NCBI GenBank assembly: GCA_030615475.1
Contig: JAUWZF010000054.1
Span: 1 to 7,176 of the forward strand
Length of the DNA: 7,176 bases
Reading direction: 5' to 3'
From: Dehalococcoidales bacterium
GTDB taxonomy: Bacteria > Chloroflexota > Dehalococcoidia > Dehalococcoidales > RBG-16-60-22
Under the pieces are notes generated by a model. It searched no databases and was not told where the DNA came from. It saw only the letters and a list, made by a program, of their open reading frames with translations. Positions 1-6,076 of this stretch are shown piece after piece (the first letter of the stretch is position 1; every line of letters starts with the position of its first letter). The position numbers and the translations under genes are program-made.

Positions 1-180
1 GAGCCTACCGGCAACCTCGACAGCAAATCCGGCGAAGGGATAATTTCCATACTAACCTCGCTGCACGCCGAGCAGGGCATCACGGTGGTTATGATTACGC
101 ATGATACCAATATCGCCCATCATTGCCAGCGTATTATCCACCTTAAAGACGGCCAGATAGTCACGGAGGAAACCGTATGA
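1..180 (+). CDS. ABC transporter ATP-binding protein, LolD/MacB type (3' end only)
   Basis: This is the last 59 residues of an ABC ATPase; the 5' part lies outside the window. The fragment opens with EPTGNLD, the end of Walker B with its catalytic Glu plus the D-loop, as in LolD/MacB/FtsE-type ATPases. The H-loop follows as MITHD, with the switch His at residue 34 of the fragment. A family-typical tail ends in LKDGQIV plus a few residues. Its TGA stop overlaps the ATG of the permease (ATGA, 177-180), so the two are translationally coupled and almost certainly form one transporter, with ATPase and permease on separate chains. Energising the membrane subunit by ATP hydrolysis at the cytoplasmic face is family knowledge; the substrate cannot be told from this piece. 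Confidence 0.9.
   Translation, partial: EPTGNLDSKSGEGIISILTSLHAEQGITVVMITHDTNIAHHCQRIIHLKDGQIVTEETV
165..169 (+). promoter_or_regulatory. Ribosome binding site of the MacB-like permease
   Basis: GGAGG lies inside the last codons of the ATPase gene, 7 bases before the ATG at 177. It supports the ATG that overlaps the upstream stop and argues for coupled translation. Confidence 0.7.
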
Positions 181-1409
181 GGAAATGGCTGGACCCCATC
201 ACGACTGCCTGGGGTGGGATAGTCACCCACAAACTCCGCAGCTCCCTGACTATTCTGGGAATCGTCATCGGTGTCGGTGCCGTGATTACACTCATGTCCG
301 TGGGCCGGGGGACGACCGCCAGCATCCTCTCCACTATCGAAAATATAGGCTCAGACCTGATTACCATCAGCCCCGGCTCATTCACTTTCGGAGGGGTCAG
401 GGGGGGCGTCTCGCAAACGCTGACCATGGAAGATGCCGAAGCAATATCGGAACAGGTGCCCAATATATCAGCTGTAGCTCCTTCCTACTCCAGAAATCTG
501 CAGCTTGTTGCCGGCGGGGAAAACATGAATTCCCCGGTCACCGGGACAACCCCGGAGTACCAGGACGTAAACAACCTGAAGGTTGCCAGCGGCACTTTCT
601 TCTCGGAGCAGGACTACCAGAGGGGTTCCAAGGTAGCCGTAATCGGCTCAAATGTGGCCGAAACCCTGTTTGGTGAAACTTCCCCCGTGGGGCAACAGAT
701 ACGGATGGGAAACATTATTGCACGGGTTATCGGTGTCCTGGAAAGCAGAGAAAGCATGATGATGATGGGCTCTTCTAACGATGCTATTTATATTCCTTTA
801 ACGGCTATGCAGCAGGCGGTGGCCCAGCCGCGAACGCCCCAGGGTGAACGTGTAGTGTCATCGATAGCCCTTACCGTAAGTGACGAAGAGCAGGCGGATT
901 CCGTTGTCGAGGAAATTACCGAACTGCTGCGCACCCGTCATAAATTGGGACCCGGCGCTGATGATGACTTCAGGATTATCTCAATCGAAGAAATATCCAG
1001 CAGCATCTCCGAGGTCACCGGCATCCTGACCCTCCTCCTGGGGGCCATCGCCGCCATTTCCCTGCTGGTGGGAGGCATCGGTGTGATGAACATCATGCTG
1101 GTCTCGGTGCTGGAGAGGACCAGGGAGATAGGTATCCGCAAGGCGCTGGGCGCCCGGGATCGGGATATCTGGGGCCAATTTTTAATCGAAGCGGCCTTCC
1201 TGTCATTTGCCGGCGGTATCATCGGGGTTATCGCAGGCTGGGGAATCTCGTATATTATTAACAGCATGGGAATAATGGCAACTCTAGTCACTCCGGATAT
1301 CGTTATCCTGGCTGTTTCCGTATCGGTCGGCATCGGCCTGTTCTTCGGTTTTTACCCCGCCTGGAACGCCTCCCGCCTCAATCCCATCGATGCCCTCAGG
1401 TCGGAATAA
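177..1409 (+). CDS. ABC transporter permease, MacB/FtsX family
   Basis: This complete 410-residue protein has the four-helix plan of MacB-type permeases. A cytoplasmic N-terminus is followed by a first membrane helix at about 24-44. A large extracytoplasmic MacB-PCD-like domain spans about 45-280, and three C-terminal helices lie at about 282-308, 336-360 and 373-395. The family signature ERTREIGIRKALGA is at 313-326, between helices 2 and 3, and the C-terminus NPIDALRSE is also typical. Unlike E. coli MacB it carries no fused ATPase; the ATPase is the overlapping upstream gene. Proteins of this type act mechanically on extracytoplasmic substrates (peptides, macrolides, lipoproteins or signals), and the substrate here is unknown. 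An oddity is a run of four methionines at 194-197 in the outer domain. No adaptor (MacA) gene is visible, though one could lie upstream of the window. Confidence 0.92.
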   Translation: MRKWLDPITTAWGGIVTHKLRSSLTILGIVIGVGAVITLMSVGRGTTASILSTIENIGSDLITISPGSFTFGGVRGGVSQTLTMEDAEAISEQVPNISAVAPSYSRNLQLVAGGENMNSPVTGTTPEYQDVNNLKVASGTFFSEQDYQRGSKVAVIGSNVAETLFGETSPVGQQIRMGNIIARVIGVLESRESMMMMGSSNDAIYIPLTAMQQAVAQPRTPQGERVVSSIALTVSDEEQADSVVEEITELLRTRHKLGPGADDDFRIISIEEISSSISEVTGILTLLLGAIAAISLLVGGIGVMNIMLVSVLERTREIGIRKALGARDRDIWGQFLIEAAFLSFAGGIIGVIAGWGISYIINSMGIMATLVTPDIVILAVSVSVGIGLFFGFYPAWNASRLNPIDALRSE

Positions 1410-1500
1410 TATTAGCCCTTATTGAGAGACATCAAGAATGCCCCATACCATCCTTCAGCATGCTATAATATACCTGCGCCCGCACACAGGATTGCGTTTT
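1410..1500. other. Intergenic leader between the permease gene and mutS2
   Basis: This 91-base stretch separates the permease stop from the chosen mutS2 start. It holds an extended -10 promoter element. I see no convincing intrinsic terminator for the transporter operon. An in-frame ATG at 1438 would extend mutS2 by 21 residues, but it lacks a good ribosome binding site. Confidence 0.6.
1461..1469 (+). promoter_or_regulatory. Extended -10 promoter element upstream of mutS2
   Basis: TGCTATAAT is a perfect extended -10 (TGn followed by TATAAT at 1464-1469) for a housekeeping sigma factor. No good -35 hexamer is present at 16-19 bases spacing, as is often tolerated with an extended -10. Transcription would start near 1476, giving a leader of about 25 bases before the ATG at 1501. 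A weaker alternative is TTGAGA (1422-1427) with TACCAT 18 bases downstream. Confidence 0.55.
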
Positions 1501-3867
1501 ATGGATAATAAAAGTCTGGAAATGCTGGAGTTCCCCCGGATACGGGAAATACTGGCCGGGTACACCTCGTTTTCGGCGAGTCGTGAACTGGCCGAGAATC
1601 TGCAACCGCAGTACGACTACGAGGAGATTTCGCTGCTGCTCAGGCAGACGGCGGAAGCCCGCCAGCTACTCGGACTGGAGCGGGGATTCTCCATCGGGAA
1701 CGTGCTGGATGTTCGTGAAAAGGCGAGACTGGCCGCGCTGGAAGGCATCTTGGAACCGCTGAGCCTCCTGGAAATCCAGCAGACCCTGGCGGCCCTCCAC
1801 GAGGTGCGCCGCTATCTTAAAAATATATCGGAAGACTTCCCGCTGCTCTGGGAAATCGCCGGGGGCATTGTTGAGCTCCGCCAGATTGAGAAGGATATCG
1901 CCAGTTGCCTGGACCCGGCCGGTGAAGTCCTGGATACGGCCTCGCCCGCCCTGGCTGATATACGCCGGCAGCTACGGGAGACCCGCGGGCAAATACTGGA
2001 AAAACTGGAAACTATTGTCAGGTCGCCGCGGGGTAACCGCATCCTTCAGGAAGACATCATCACCGAGCGGGAGGGGCGTTACGTCATCCTCGTCAAGATG
2101 GAAAGCCGCCACGAAATAAAAGGCATCGTCCATGACATATCCAACACCGGCGCCACGGTATTCATGGAACCGACGGTTACCGTGGGGCTGGGCAATGCCA
2201 TACGGGAACTGGTGATTGAAGAAAGGCGCGAGATAGACAGAATTCTACGCCTGCTGAGTGCCGAAGTAGGGGCGCACAGCGACGATATTTCCCGGAGTAT
2301 CGAGCTGGCGGCCGAGCTCGACCTGGTGCTGGCCAAGGCAAGGTACGCCCGAAGGATAAAGGCCGTCGAACCGGTCATTATTAACCCAGCCCGGGAAAAG
2401 GACAAGACGCGGAACAACGCCGGTTATCTACATCTGGTTGATGCCCGGCATCCGCTGCTCGGCGATAAAGCCGTGCCGTTCTCGGTGGGACTGGGGGATG
2501 ACTTCTCCATCATCATCATTACCGGCCCCAATACCGGCGGTAAAACGGTAACACTGAAGACAATCGGGCTCCTCAGCCTGATGGCCCAGGCAGGCATGCC
2601 GATTCCGGCCTCGGGGGAGAGCCACCTGCCGCTGTTCGACGGCGTTTTTACCGATATCGGCGACGAGCAAAGCATCGAGCAGACGCTTTCCACCTTCAGC
2701 TGGCACATCGGCAACGTCGTCCGCATCATCAGGGGGGCTACGGGAAAAAGTCTGGTCCTCCTCGACGAACTGGGGACGAGTACCGACCCCGCCGAAGGTT
2801 CGGCCCTGGCGCGAGCCGTACTGCAATATTTCCTCGCCCGGGGGACACTGACGGTGGCTACCACGCATTACAGCGACCTCAAGGCTTTCGCCCATACCAC
2901 TCCCGGACTGGAGAACGCCTCGCTGGAGTTCGACCCGGAGACGCTGACCCCCACCTACCACCTGACGGTAGGTATCCCCGGCGGCAGCAACGCCATGGCC
3001 ACCGCCGCCCGACTGGGCATACCGGCTGAAATTATCGACAACGCCCGGAGCATGCTGACGGAAGGCAGCCAGGAACTGGAGACCCTGCTGGCCACCCTGA
3101 TGGCGGAGAAGCAGAAAATAGCCTCCCTCCAGCGCGAGCTAGCGGCGGAGCGGGACGAGCTTGCCCGACACAATACCGATTTGAACAGTGAGCTTGAACG
3201 ACTCAAGACCGAGGAACGAAAAGCGATACAGGAAGCACGGGACACGATTGTTCGCGAGGCGGCGGAACTGCATAAAGAAATCAGGCAGGCGACCGCGGAG
3301 CTGAGGAAAGAAAAATCCGCCGCCAGGACTGAGCAGGCCAGGCGTACCCTCGCCGGCGTACGCGAGCAACTGGACAGCGAAGCGTGGCAGCCCCGAGCGG
3401 GAGAAAAAACCGAAGCGGATGCCGGCATTATCGAAGTCGGGGACACTGTCCAGGTAAAAGAAGCCGGCCTTTTAGCCACGGTACTTTCGATTTCGGAAGA
3501 GTCCGGGGAAATAGAAGTTCAGTCGGGAAGAACGAAGATGAGGCTTGGCCTGGACAGCGTGGTTAAAACGACCGCGCCGCAGGACAGAACTGCGTCTTCG
3601 GCAGGAATCCAGCCTGTCGTCAGGCGCGTCCCGCTTGAACTCGACCTGCGCGGCAAGCGCGCCGATGAGGTGGAAGTGGCTCTCGATACATACCTTAACG
3701 ATGCGGCGCAATCCAACATAGCGGAAGCCCGCATTATCCACGGCATCGGCACCGGCACGGTACGCAGCATCGTGCGGGATTTCCTGGCCTCACACCCACT
3801 GGTAAAATCCTTCCGCACCGCTGAACGCGACGAAGGCGGCGACGGGGCTACCGTCGTCAGCTTATAG
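1501..3867 (+). CDS. mutS2: MutS2 family ATPase with C-terminal Smr domain (RqcU-like ribosome rescue factor / endonuclease)
   Basis: The protein has 788 residues from ATG 1501, close to the usual MutS2 length. It opens with MDNKSLEMLEFPRIREIL, the normal MutS2 N-terminus, which is why I prefer 1501 over the in-frame ATG at 1438. The mismatch-recognition domain of MutS is absent and core/lever regions fill about 1-300. The ATPase has Walker A GPNTGGKT (342-349), the MutS signature STFSWH (397-402) and Walker B LVLLDE (418-423). A coiled coil covers about 520-635 and a KOW-like beta segment about 646-683. The C-terminal Smr domain keeps both motifs, LDLRG (714-718) and HGIGTG (747-752). Family knowledge: MutS2 was first linked to suppression of recombination, and in Bacillus subtilis MutS2/RqcU binds collided ribosomes and splits them. 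It acts in the cytoplasm. The gene 14 bases downstream encodes a release-factor-like protein, which favours the ribosomal role here. Confidence 0.95.
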   Translation: MDNKSLEMLEFPRIREILAGYTSFSASRELAENLQPQYDYEEISLLLRQTAEARQLLGLERGFSIGNVLDVREKARLAALEGILEPLSLLEIQQTLAALHEVRRYLKNISEDFPLLWEIAGGIVELRQIEKDIASCLDPAGEVLDTASPALADIRRQLRETRGQILEKLETIVRSPRGNRILQEDIITEREGRYVILVKMESRHEIKGIVHDISNTGATVFMEPTVTVGLGNAIRELVIEERREIDRILRLLSAEVGAHSDDISRSIELAAELDLVLAKARYARRIKAVEPVIINPAREKDKTRNNAGYLHLVDARHPLLGDKAVPFSVGLGDDFSIIIITGPNTGGKTVTLKTIGLLSLMAQAGMPIPASGESHLPLFDGVFTDIGDEQSIEQTLSTFSWHIGNVVRIIRGATGKSLVLLDELGTSTDPAEGSALARAVLQYFLARGTLTVATTHYSDLKAFAHTTPGLENASLEFDPETLTPTYHLTVGIPGGSNAMATAARLGIPAEIIDNARSMLTEGSQELETLLATLMAEKQKIASLQRELAAERDELARHNTDLNSELERLKTEERKAIQEARDTIVREAAELHKEIRQATAELRKEKSAARTEQARRTLAGVREQLDSEAWQPRAGEKTEADAGIIEVGDTVQVKEAGLLATVLSISEESGEIEVQSGRTKMRLGLDSVVKTTAPQDRTASSAGIQPVVRRVPLELDLRGKRADEVEVALDTYLNDAAQSNIAEARIIHGIGTGTVRSIVRDFLASHPLVKSFRTAERDEGGDGATVVSL

Positions 3868-3868
3868 C

Positions 3869-3873
3869 AGGAG
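3869..3873 (+). promoter_or_regulatory. Ribosome binding site that decides the TTG start of the VLRF1 gene
   Basis: AGGAG begins one base after the mutS2 TAG stop and lies 8 bases before TTG 3882. No ATG or in-frame GTG is available at suitable spacing; the next in-frame ATG is codon 15. The TTG start is therefore the best choice. Confidence 0.75.
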
Positions 3874-3881
3874 CCTGTGGT

Positions 3882-4634
3882 TTGACATTAGTATCCAAAA
3901 AGCGGACCCTCGGCCGGGCCAGGATGCTGGACTTCCTCGGCGGACTATCCGGCACTCCCGGTGTTAAGGCCCTTTCGCTCTATCTGCCGCCCCACCTACC
4001 CGCCGACCAACTTGAAAATGCGCTGAAAGAAGTGCTTGAACCACCGGACGTTCTCGCCGGTCTTGCTAAAATCGCCGGCAGTTCCAAGACAGGTGCCGTT
4101 ATCCTCTGGAGTCCCGAAAGAAAACTCACTGTCCTGCCGCCGTTTCCGATTGCCGAAAAGCAAGTTATTCATTCGCTGGATACCGAACGACTGCGTTCGA
4201 TGCTCGGTCGCGACCGCCTGATTGCCATAGTACTGGTGCGGCTGGGGTCGTATGCCATCGGTGTTTATAACGGGGAGAAACGCGTCACCAGTAAGGTCGG
4301 CACGGGTCTCGTTCACGGACGTCACCACAAGGGTGGCTCATCGGCACGCCGGTTCGAACGGCACCGGGACAAACAGATAGAGTACTTCCTTACCCGCGTT
4401 TGCCAGCGCAGCCGGGAACAGCTGGAACCTTATGTAAAGTCGCTGGACTACGTGGCCTACGGCGGCGCCCGCACGACCATCCGGCTGCTGCAAAAGCAGT
4501 GCCCGTTTATCGGAAAGCTGGATATACCCACCCTGCCACCCCTCCTGGATATACCGGAGCCACGACAGGCGGTGCTGGAGGATGCCGTAAGCCGCGTCTG
4601 GTCGAGCACGGTAATAGAATGGCGGGAGGACTAG
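3882..4634 (+). CDS. VLRF1-like (Vms1/eRF1-related) peptidyl-tRNA release factor, actinobacterial/chloroflexi type
   Basis: This 250-residue protein starts with TTG, fixed by an AGGAG eight bases upstream. Residues about 28-135 look like the alternating strand/helix core of the eRF1 domain-2 fold (for example LIAIVLVRLGSYAIGVYNGE at 113-132). Next comes a basic loop-and-helix segment, GRHHKGGSSARRFERHRDKQ (146-165). It matches the catalytic-loop region of Vms1-like release factors in position, double glycine and following Arg-rich helix. The C-terminal part (about 185-250) has the helix/strand pattern YVAYGGARTTIRLL seen in such proteins. In yeast Vms1 and ANKZF1 this domain cleaves peptidyl-tRNA on large subunits after ribosome splitting. 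I infer a similar role here on 50S subunits, working after MutS2, whose gene ends 14 bases upstream. The loop contains no glutamine: S154 or A155 occupies the place. Either the residue is replaced or the enzyme is altered. The family call is from memory of motifs and is fairly strong; the activity is inference. Confidence 0.78.
   Translation: MTLVSKKRTLGRARMLDFLGGLSGTPGVKALSLYLPPHLPADQLENALKEVLEPPDVLAGLAKIAGSSKTGAVILWSPERKLTVLPPFPIAEKQVIHSLDTERLRSMLGRDRLIAIVLVRLGSYAIGVYNGEKRVTSKVGTGLVHGRHHKGGSSARRFERHRDKQIEYFLTRVCQRSREQLEPYVKSLDYVAYGGARTTIRLLQKQCPFIGKLDIPTLPPLLDIPEPRQAVLEDAVSRVWSSTVIEWRED
4631..4634. other. Shared CTAG: overlapping stop codons of two convergent genes
   Basis: The palindrome CTAG gives TAG on the plus strand (4632-4634, VLRF1 gene) and TAG on the minus strand (4633-4631, sirtuin gene). 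The two coding regions overlap tail to tail by four bases, leaving no room for a terminator between them. Confidence 0.95.
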
Positions 4635-5332
4635 GAGGCTCTGTCCATAAGCCCTTTCAACTGCTCCACCGCCGGCGGCAGCACCTCTCCGATGGCCTCG
4701 GTAAAGCGCAGGTGAGCTTGCTCGTCGAACGGTGTCTCACCCTGGTTGATAACGACCAGTTTTGCCCCGGCCTGTAACGCCACCCTGGGCATATCCGCCG
4801 CCGGGTAAACGACCAGGCTGGAGCCAACGACGACAAAAAGGTCGCACTTCTGCGAATGTTCGTAAGATTCCGCCAGGTCCCTGGCGGGCAGCGATTGGCC
4901 GAAGTTGACCACGGTGGATACCAGCTTGCCGCCACACAGCGGGCATTCGCTTTCGCCCTCGACTCTATCCATTTTAAATTCACATTCGGTACAGCGCACC
5001 TTGGTGAGATTGCCGTGCAGCTCCGCCAGTAGTTCCGGCTTGATGCCGGACTTAAGGTGCAAATTGTCCACGTTCTGAGAGATGAGGAAGGCCAGCTTGC
5101 CCAGGTCCTGAAGCTCGTAAATAGCCACATGCCCGGAGTTGGGCTCGGCACCGGTGAAGTCCTGCCTGGGGGTGGAAAGTCCCTTGTCACGGCGCGTCCA
5201 CAGTCCGTCCGGCCCGCGGAAGTCGCGCAAGCCCGACTCCGTGCTGATGCCGGCACCGGTGAAGACGACCAGATATTTCGACTCCAGCATCCACTGCGCC
5301 AGGGTATTAATCCTCCGCTGCAAATCTGACAT
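4631..5332 (-). CDS. Sir2-family NAD-dependent protein deacylase (sirtuin)
   Basis: A complete 233-residue sirtuin that removes acyl groups from lysines using NAD+, yielding nicotinamide and O-acyl-ADP-ribose in the cytoplasm. NAD-binding motifs are GAGIS (26-30) and GLRDFRG (34-40), then QNVDNLH (86-92) with catalytic H106 in ELHG. A structural zinc site is made by C114/C117 and C130/C133. NFGQSLP (143-149), GSSLVVYPA (170-178) and INQGETPFD (195-203) complete the Rossmann half. The segment between GLWTRRDKGL and PNSGH is short. The long helical insertion with the Tyr-x-x-Arg acyl-lysine pocket of SIRT5/CobB deacylases is missing, so the protein resembles SIRT6/7-type sirtuins. The start ATG has GGAG 10 bases upstream and a promoter just before it. 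It is transcribed towards the VLRF1 gene and ends in the shared CTAG. Substrates are unknown. Confidence 0.95.
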   Translation of the reverse strand: MSDLQRRINTLAQWMLESKYLVVFTGAGISTESGLRDFRGPDGLWTRRDKGLSTPRQDFTGAEPNSGHVAIYELQDLGKLAFLISQNVDNLHLKSGIKPELLAELHGNLTKVRCTECEFKMDRVEGESECPLCGGKLVSTVVNFGQSLPARDLAESYEHSQKCDLFVVVGSSLVVYPAADMPRVALQAGAKLVVINQGETPFDEQAHLRFTEAIGEVLPPAVEQLKGLMDRAS

Positions 5333-5363
5333 TGTTCAGGTACTCCGCTCTGTAGCTATTTTC

Positions 5364-5392
5364 ATAATATCGTGAGAATACACACGCGTCAA
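5364..5392 (-). promoter_or_regulatory. Sigma-70-type promoter of the sirtuin gene
   Basis: Read on the minus strand, TTGACG (5392-5387) and TATTAT (5369-5364) are separated by exactly 17 bases, close to the consensus -35/-10. Transcription would begin near 5357, about 25 bases before the sirtuin ATG. The element sits in the 68-base gap after the rubrerythrin gene, so the sirtuin can be transcribed independently of the feo operon. Confidence 0.65.
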
Positions 5393-5400
5393 TTATAAAG

Positions 5401-5778
5401 CTACTTCACCTGCTTGAGTGCCTGCCGGAACATGTCACGATGATGCTTCTCCCGCTCAAAAGCGATGCGGAAAGACCCGGCGGCCTCCTGCCTCCCCTCC
5501 TTTTCCGCCTCCTTGATAAACTTGGGGTACATGGAAATAATTTCGAGGTTCTCACCCTCGGCCGCCTCTTTCAGGTTCTCCCGGGTGGTCTTGACGACAT
5601 CCATGGCTTTAAGGTGAGTCAGGGCATGCACCACCTCGGCACCCGCCGCTTCTCGGAAAAGCTGGGCTATCTCCGTCATCCCTTCGTCAATAGCCCGCTG
5701 TGCATAGGCAAGATACTCGATATTGGTCTGACTTTCATCAGCGAAAGCTATTTTCAGGTTTTCATCCGTATTCGACAT
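5401..5778 (-). CDS. Rubrerythrin-type ferritin-like diiron protein, no rubredoxin domain
   Basis: This 125-residue protein consists only of the four-helix ferritin-like domain. ATG 5778 is chosen over GTG 5781 because AGGAGG ends 6 bases before the ATG but only 3 before the GTG. All expected diiron ligands can be placed: E15, E48 with H51 (ExxH), E76 and E79 (EGENLE), and E110 with H113 (EKHH). Rubrerythrins reduce hydrogen peroxide with a non-haem diiron centre and protect anaerobes from oxidative stress. The usual C-terminal rubredoxin (two CxxC motifs) is absent and the protein contains no cysteine, so electrons must come from a separate donor. It follows the FeoC-like gene by 12 bases and is the last gene of the feo operon as seen here, which links it to iron handling. 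Ferroxidase or iron-buffering activity is an alternative role. Confidence 0.9.
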   Translation of the reverse strand: MSNTDENLKIAFADESQTNIEYLAYAQRAIDEGMTEIAQLFREAAGAEVVHALTHLKAMDVVKTTRENLKEAAEGENLEIISMYPKFIKEAEKEGRQEAAGSFRIAFEREKHHRDMFRQALKQVK

Positions 5779-5784
5779 CACGCA

Positions 5785-5790
5785 CCTCCT
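5785..5790 (-). promoter_or_regulatory. Strong ribosome binding site of the rubrerythrin gene
   Basis: On the minus strand a perfect AGGAGG directly follows the stop codon of the FeoC-like gene (5793-5791) and lies 6 bases before ATG 5778. It decides the start in favour of ATG over the neighbouring GTG and suggests high expression. Confidence 0.8.
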
Positions 5791-6045
5791 TCACCGGGAT
5801 TCCTCCACCAGCTCATAAACTTTACCCATTATTTGGTCCGACTGCAAATAGGCGCAGCTCGAACGACCGCTGCAATGAGCGCAGTCCTCCGAACCGAGCC
5901 TGACTTCACGTAATTTACCCTGGCGCACCAGCAGCTCCAGCATCCCTTCCAGGGCGCTCCGCTCGGCACCCAGCTGCCGACTCAACTCGTTCAGGTCCAG
6001 CGGCCCTCCGGTCTGTCTGAATGCTTTTAATATTTGAGAAAGCAT
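5791..6045 (-). CDS. feoC: FeoC-like winged-helix protein with Cys cluster
   Basis: This 84-residue protein has an N-terminal winged-helix pattern (about 1-50: SQILKAFRQTGGPLDLNELS, then a second helix and a wing ending KLREVRL). A cysteine motif CAHCSGRSSC follows (C55, C58, C64; CxxC-x5-C). This is the plan of FeoC proteins, small cytoplasmic partners of FeoB that have been proposed to carry an iron-sulfur cluster and to control FeoB stability or act as iron/oxygen sensors. Enterobacterial FeoC has four cysteines; only three are seen here. It lies 31 bases downstream of feoB and 12 bases upstream of the rubrerythrin gene, on the same strand, so co-transcription is likely. A GGGGGT stretch a few bases before the ATG may serve as ribosome binding site. 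A DNA-binding role is possible but not shown by the sequence. Confidence 0.8.
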   Translation of the reverse strand: MLSQILKAFRQTGGPLDLNELSRQLGAERSALEGMLELLVRQGKLREVRLGSEDCAHCSGRSSCAYLQSDQIMGKVYELVEESR

Positions 6046-6076
6046 GATTTACCCCCATGCCTGTGCTTTCGTCTGT

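Noticed and set aside
1438..1500. N-terminal extension of MutS2 from ATG 1438
   Set aside because: It is not MutS2-like, has no clear ribosome binding site and contains the likely promoter; the family N-terminus begins at 1501.
2424..2961. Long minus-strand open frames (146 and 177 codons) inside mutS2
   Set aside because: They are antisense shadows of GC-rich coding sequence across the Walker A/B region and give no recognisable protein.
5352..5404. Inverted repeat GTAGCT...AGCTAC around the sirtuin promoter, possible terminator or operator
   Set aside because: The stem is only 6 bp with a loop of about 41 bases and no T-run; chance is sufficient explanation.
5440..5913. Plus-strand open frame of 157 codons opposite the rubrerythrin and FeoC-like genes
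   Set aside because: It crosses two convincing minus-strand genes and their junction; the translation resembles no known family.
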